This document shows, one piece after another, positions 47,818 to 50,748 of a DNA stretch of 50,748 nucleotides (position 1 is the stretch's first letter; the number at the start of each line of letters is the position of its first letter). A program made the translations under genes and the position numbers. Origin of the DNA: an uncultured Arenicella sp. (GTDB lineage Bacteria > Pseudomonadota > Gammaproteobacteria > Arenicellales > Arenicellaceae); the NCBI GenBank assembly GCA_937989675.1, contig CALKRK010000001.1, forward strand, positions 1 through 50,748, written 5' to 3'. A model generated the notes under the pieces. The model saw only the letters and a program-made list of their open reading frames with translations, ran no database searches and was not told where the DNA came from.

Positions 47818-50542
47818 GCTCAACTCGCTCGTCACGCAACTGCGGCAATCGGCACAACGAGAATAAGCCGCAGTATTCACAGGTCTTGGCATCAATAGGG
47901 TCTACCAATGCCTCACCAGCTAAAAAGTCTTGCGCAAGTTTCTCAAAAATTTGAGGCCAGGCTGGCCTGTTCTCTTGCCAAAGTGACTCATATTTTTTGG
48001 CTAAATGCGGCAGGCTTTTAAACATCCCAGCTTCAGCCAGCTCAATGAATTTCAATTCACCTCGTTTCATTTGCGCGAAAGCAATACCGGATACCGACTT
48101 GGCCTTTAGCTGATCTAGAGCCAAGGAATACAATGGCATTTGCGGACTCTTTAGTCGTTCGCCCAACCAATCATTACGGTTCACATTGCCTGTTTTGTAG
48201 TCGATGATCACACTTCTGCCGTCATTGGTAACGTCGACCCTATCTATAATGTAACGAAAACGAATACCAGCGAGTTCACCTTCCCGGCGTTCCTCGCGCT
48301 CGACAACAGAAAACGGTTCCGGTCGAGCCGCTTCCAATTCTAGCCAGGCGAGCAATAAAGACTTTAAACGTGTTTGTTCGTGCTTAAGCAGCGTTAATTT
48401 GTCGCTACTGAGTTTTACGTTACCGTCCGTTAGGCTCTGCCCAATAGCGCGCTCGATCAAATCAGCTCGCGCAGCTTCGTCGAGGCTTTTAAGCGCTTGC
48501 TGAGTGTGCACTTCAGCCCAAATTAAATTCAGTAAATGATGAACAACGTTACCTCTGTCTAAACCATCAAGCCCAAACTCGGCCTCATCGTCTTTAACAA
48601 ACCCAAGTTGATGAGTCGCAAAGGCCTTGAACGCACACAGAGATTGGTTTTCGAAAATGGTTGATCCGCCTTGCGCACGGCCAGGTTCATCCCATGCAGG
48701 GCCACGGCGATCTTCATACGACTCTAGCGAACACTCATTTGAATTCTTTAGAATCCGCTTTAGCTCATTTTCAACACCAATCGAAAACGTTGCTTGGTTG
48801 AATAGTGGCGAGGACAGTTGCGCTGTATCTTGATCTCGTTCACTGCTATTAGCGTAACTAATAAAGCGCTTATCTGCGCAATTTAGCAAATTACGAATTA
48901 CGCTTTGCGCGTGCTTGTAAGCTGTATCGACCGACGCGTCTGGATGACCAGCTTGCACTAATAGGCGAGTCGGAACAAAGGCATCGGGCTGCCATGGAGT
49001 TGGGTAACCCTGATGCATGCCCGTAAGAAAGCAACTGTTTACTTCTCTACCAATCGCTTCAAGCACGCCTGAAATAATAATTGGCGAGTCCGCGCCTTTT
49101 GGCAGAAATATTGTATTGCGCGCCATTTGCTGAATAATCTCCAGCGCTCGACTTAAGCCGGTTCTGCGCTGCATAGCGGCTAAACTGGAGAATTCCTGTA
49201 AAAGGCTCTGCCAGCGTTGCCGTAGCTGATACTGCACACTGTTCATTTGTGACTCGCCGACCTGAGTTCGCCAACACCAACGCTCGAGCCAGGCAGAGAG
49301 TACATCAACCCATTCGGTAAACGATAATGCAGCAAACCCGTGTTCTGCTTTCGCGGAGTCCAATCGACCTTGCAACGCTTGGCGTTCGGCCACCAATTCA
49401 TTCAACAAAGAATAAAAAGGCGACTCATTAACGGCGTCGCTCGAATCCAATTCAGCGGCGCGTGAATAATAGTCAGGCAAATGATCAAACATCAGATTAT
49501 GTATTCGCTGGCGCTTTAACCAACGCTCTAGCACCCTCGCTTCCTCTTGACACTCTGACCAAACACCCAAAAACCGATTGCGCAATAAAAAACTAATGTC
49601 TGTCGTTGACGTTCTATTTTTCAACAACTGAATCACACTCAATGCCGCTTCAATCGCTGGCATTTCATGTAAATTCTGGCCTAGGCTGAACTGGTATATA
49701 GCATCGCTCTGCTGAACATCGAGCGGTGACACCTCTGGGTAGAAAACATCCCTCGCCAACTCCTGTATCGGCCGTTGCCGATGTTGTAAATCTGGGATCA
49801 CGATGCTGATTTTATGGTCATGATTCAGTTCGAGCAATCGACGCGCTTGCTCGAATACCGCGCGCAGCTCTGCTTTTGAATCCGGGTATACCTGGTAGGT
49901 TTGTTCGGCTGCTTTCTTATCCGGGCGTGTCTTAACGCACTCTACACCAGCGGCTGAGGCCAATTGTAAATAACGATGTTGAGCGGCGGTCACCAAATCA
50001 TAAGAAACCCAAACGAGCTTTTTAAAAGGGTGGCGCAGTTCACGGCGATTGAGCTCGGTAAGCAATTGGCTTTCATCAATCAGTGAACGCTCTTTCAATC
50101 GACGTTCATAACCGACGACCCAGCGCGCGAATTGCTCGATGTCGGCGACACGATCAAGCTCTAATTGATGCAAGGGAATTCGCCAATCGTGCATGGTTCG
50201 CCAACTGCGCTGTATCGCTCGCGCAGTCTGTTGCACATTTAATAAGGTCAGCGCCTGCTCCTCTTTGCGAGACGTCTCTATCACCTGCGTCCAAGCCAAT
50301 AGCGCCTGCTGTGGGTTAATCAGGGTGTGTATGTTTAACTCATCGCTAAACTGGCCTCGATTCGATTGCCAAAGTAAGCGTAAGTAGTCCGCCCAAACAA
50401 GTATGTTGGGTGCTTCCCAAACAACGCTGCCTGCAGACAGTTGATTCTTTGCGAATTGCTCATTGAGAGCCGTAGCCAAACTCCTTGTCGGCACGATTAA
50501 TCCGGTGTGTTTATCTAGATTACTTAGCCACTGTTGGTCCAT
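47807..50542 (-). CDS. AddB-like nuclease (TIGR03623 type)
   Basis: About 911 residues. The C-terminal PD-(D/E)XK motif is SVIIDYKTGNV. Cys636 (SLCAFKAF) and C888/C891/C897 (CEYCGLFSLC) match the 4Fe-4S ligands of AddB. The N-terminal helicase-like region lacks a clear Walker A motif. ATG at 50542 (MDQQWLSNL) is preferred to TTG at 50575, though neither has a good Shine-Dalgarno. It is the upstream partner of the AddA-like gene. The start is about 70 bases from an apparent IS end, so its native promoter may be affected. Confidence 0.85.
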   Translation of the reverse strand: MDQQWLSNLDKHTGLIVPTRSLATALNEQFAKNQLSAGSVVWEAPNILVWADYLRLLWQSNRGQFSDELNIHTLINPQQALLAWTQVIETSRKEEQALTLLNVQQTARAIQRSWRTMHDWRIPLHQLELDRVADIEQFARWVVGYERRLKERSLIDESQLLTELNRRELRHPFKKLVWVSYDLVTAAQHRYLQLASAAGVECVKTRPDKKAAEQTYQVYPDSKAELRAVFEQARRLLELNHDHKISIVIPDLQHRQRPIQELARDVFYPEVSPLDVQQSDAIYQFSLGQNLHEMPAIEAALSVIQLLKNRTSTTDISFLLRNRFLGVWSECQEEARVLERWLKRQRIHNLMFDHLPDYYSRAAELDSSDAVNESPFYSLLNELVAERQALQGRLDSAKAEHGFAALSFTEWVDVLSAWLERWCWRTQVGESQMNSVQYQLRQRWQSLLQEFSSLAAMQRRTGLSRALEIIQQMARNTIFLPKGADSPIIISGVLEAIGREVNSCFLTGMHQGYPTPWQPDAFVPTRLLVQAGHPDASVDTAYKHAQSVIRNLLNCADKRFISYANSSERDQDTAQLSSPLFNQATFSIGVENELKRILKNSNECSLESYEDRRGPAWDEPGRAQGGSTIFENQSLCAFKAFATHQLGFVKDDEAEFGLDGLDRGNVVHHLLNLIWAEVHTQQALKSLDEAARADLIERAIGQSLTDGNVKLSSDKLTLLKHEQTRLKSLLLAWLELEAARPEPFSVVEREERREGELAGIRFRYIIDRVDVTNDGRSVIIDYKTGNVNRNDWLGERLKSPQMPLYSLALDQLKAKSVSGIAFAQMKRGELKFIELAEAGMFKSLPHLAKKYESLWQENRPAWPQIFEKLAQDFLAGEALVDPIDAKTCEYCGLFSLCRLPQLRDERVEHGS

Positions 50543-50613
50543 CAGCAGAGTGTAACACCAGCCAACTGTACGCAAGCGTATTCAAGCATAAAAAAAGCGG
50601 CATAAAGCCATTG

Positions 50614-50748
50614 CTGTCCCACAGTTCGCCTTAAGTAAAAAAGCCTGAACCCAACTGGTTATAATGATTCTGCGAAGAAAACATGATAACTACGAGGATT
50701 CAGGCTTTGTCACATAATAATACGGCATTTCATCAGCTCCTTTCACCT
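50614..50748 (+). mobile_element. Apparent left end of an IS4-family insertion sequence
   Basis: From about 50614 (CTGTCCCAC...) the sequence changes into a non-coding stretch ahead of a transposase start. An inverted repeat AAAGCCTGAA (50640-50649) / TTCAGGCTTT (50699-50708) encloses a TATAAT-like box (50660-50665) and the transposase ATG. The exact terminal repeat and target duplication cannot be seen, since the other end is outside the window. Confidence 0.5.
50683..50748 (+). CDS. IS4-family transposase, N-terminus only (DUF4372 type)
   Basis: Twenty-two codons run from ATG at 50683 to the window end with no stop. SHNNTAFHQLLSP resembles the opening of IS4-family transposases with a DUF4372 domain (H-N-N-T-x-F-x-Q-L-L). 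The rest is outside the window, so integrity cannot be judged. It is divergent from the AddB-like gene. Confidence 0.6.
   Translation, partial: MITTRIQALSHNNTAFHQLLSP

Overview
The window reads as ordinary chromosomal DNA of a gammaproteobacterium. The evidence is a type IV pilus gene (pilM) divergent from a class A penicillin-binding protein gene, the block topA-smg-dprA-LysM protein facing def-fmt-rsmB-(DUF4390)-ntrY-ntrX-trkA-trkH, an rpe-trpEGDC region, and an AddAB-like helicase/nuclease pair of the kind found in beta- and gammaproteobacteria. The layout resembles Pseudomonas-like and deeper-branching marine gammaproteobacteria. Arenicella-type bacteria are one possibility, but I cannot fix the genus from the sequence alone. 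No tRNA, rRNA, CRISPR array or prophage was seen. No intergenic gap exceeds about 300 bases.

Layout. 1-3.6 kb: partial pilM (-) and mrcA (+). 3.6-9.4 kb: topA, smg, dprA and a LysM envelope protein, all on the minus strand. 9.6-19.5 kb: a long plus-strand run def, fmt, rsmB, a DUF4390 secreted protein, an NtrYX-type two-component system and the TrkAH potassium transporter, closed by a strong terminator. 19.5-24.8 kb: small housekeeping genes (DUF2853, an LpxL-like acyltransferase, a Tat-exported MsrB, O-acetylhomoserine sulfhydrylase, an unknown 102-residue protein, and a TIGR04282/TIGR04283 pair that overlaps argG). 24.8-30.2 kb: arginine synthesis (argG on one side; argD, argF and an orphan ABC ATPase on the other) with a PuuD-like membrane protein between. 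30.2-36.4 kb: a CxxC mini-protein, then rpe followed by trpEGDC and an OsmC/VOC pair. A short leader ORF with two Trp codons precedes trpE. 36.5-44.4 kb: a Do-like protein without its catalytic serine, a 5'-nucleotidase, two tandem small acyltransferases, dinB, ung, a small secreted helical protein, a peroxiredoxin and an aldo/keto reductase. 44.5-50.5 kb: an AddAB-like recombination pair. 50.6 kb to the edge: the apparent left end of an IS4-family insertion sequence.

How the genes work together. The window combines protein N-terminal maturation (Def, Fmt), cell-wall synthesis (PBP1a), DNA topology and repair (TopA, DprA, DinB, Ung, AddAB-like), potassium uptake, and Trp and Arg biosynthesis. 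I see no large undescribed defence or mobile system. The points most worth a second look are the active-site loss in the Do-like protease, the NtrX-like regulator lacking the sigma-54-contacting GAFTGA loop, the candidate trp attenuation leader, and the inverted repeat around the transposase start in the IS end.
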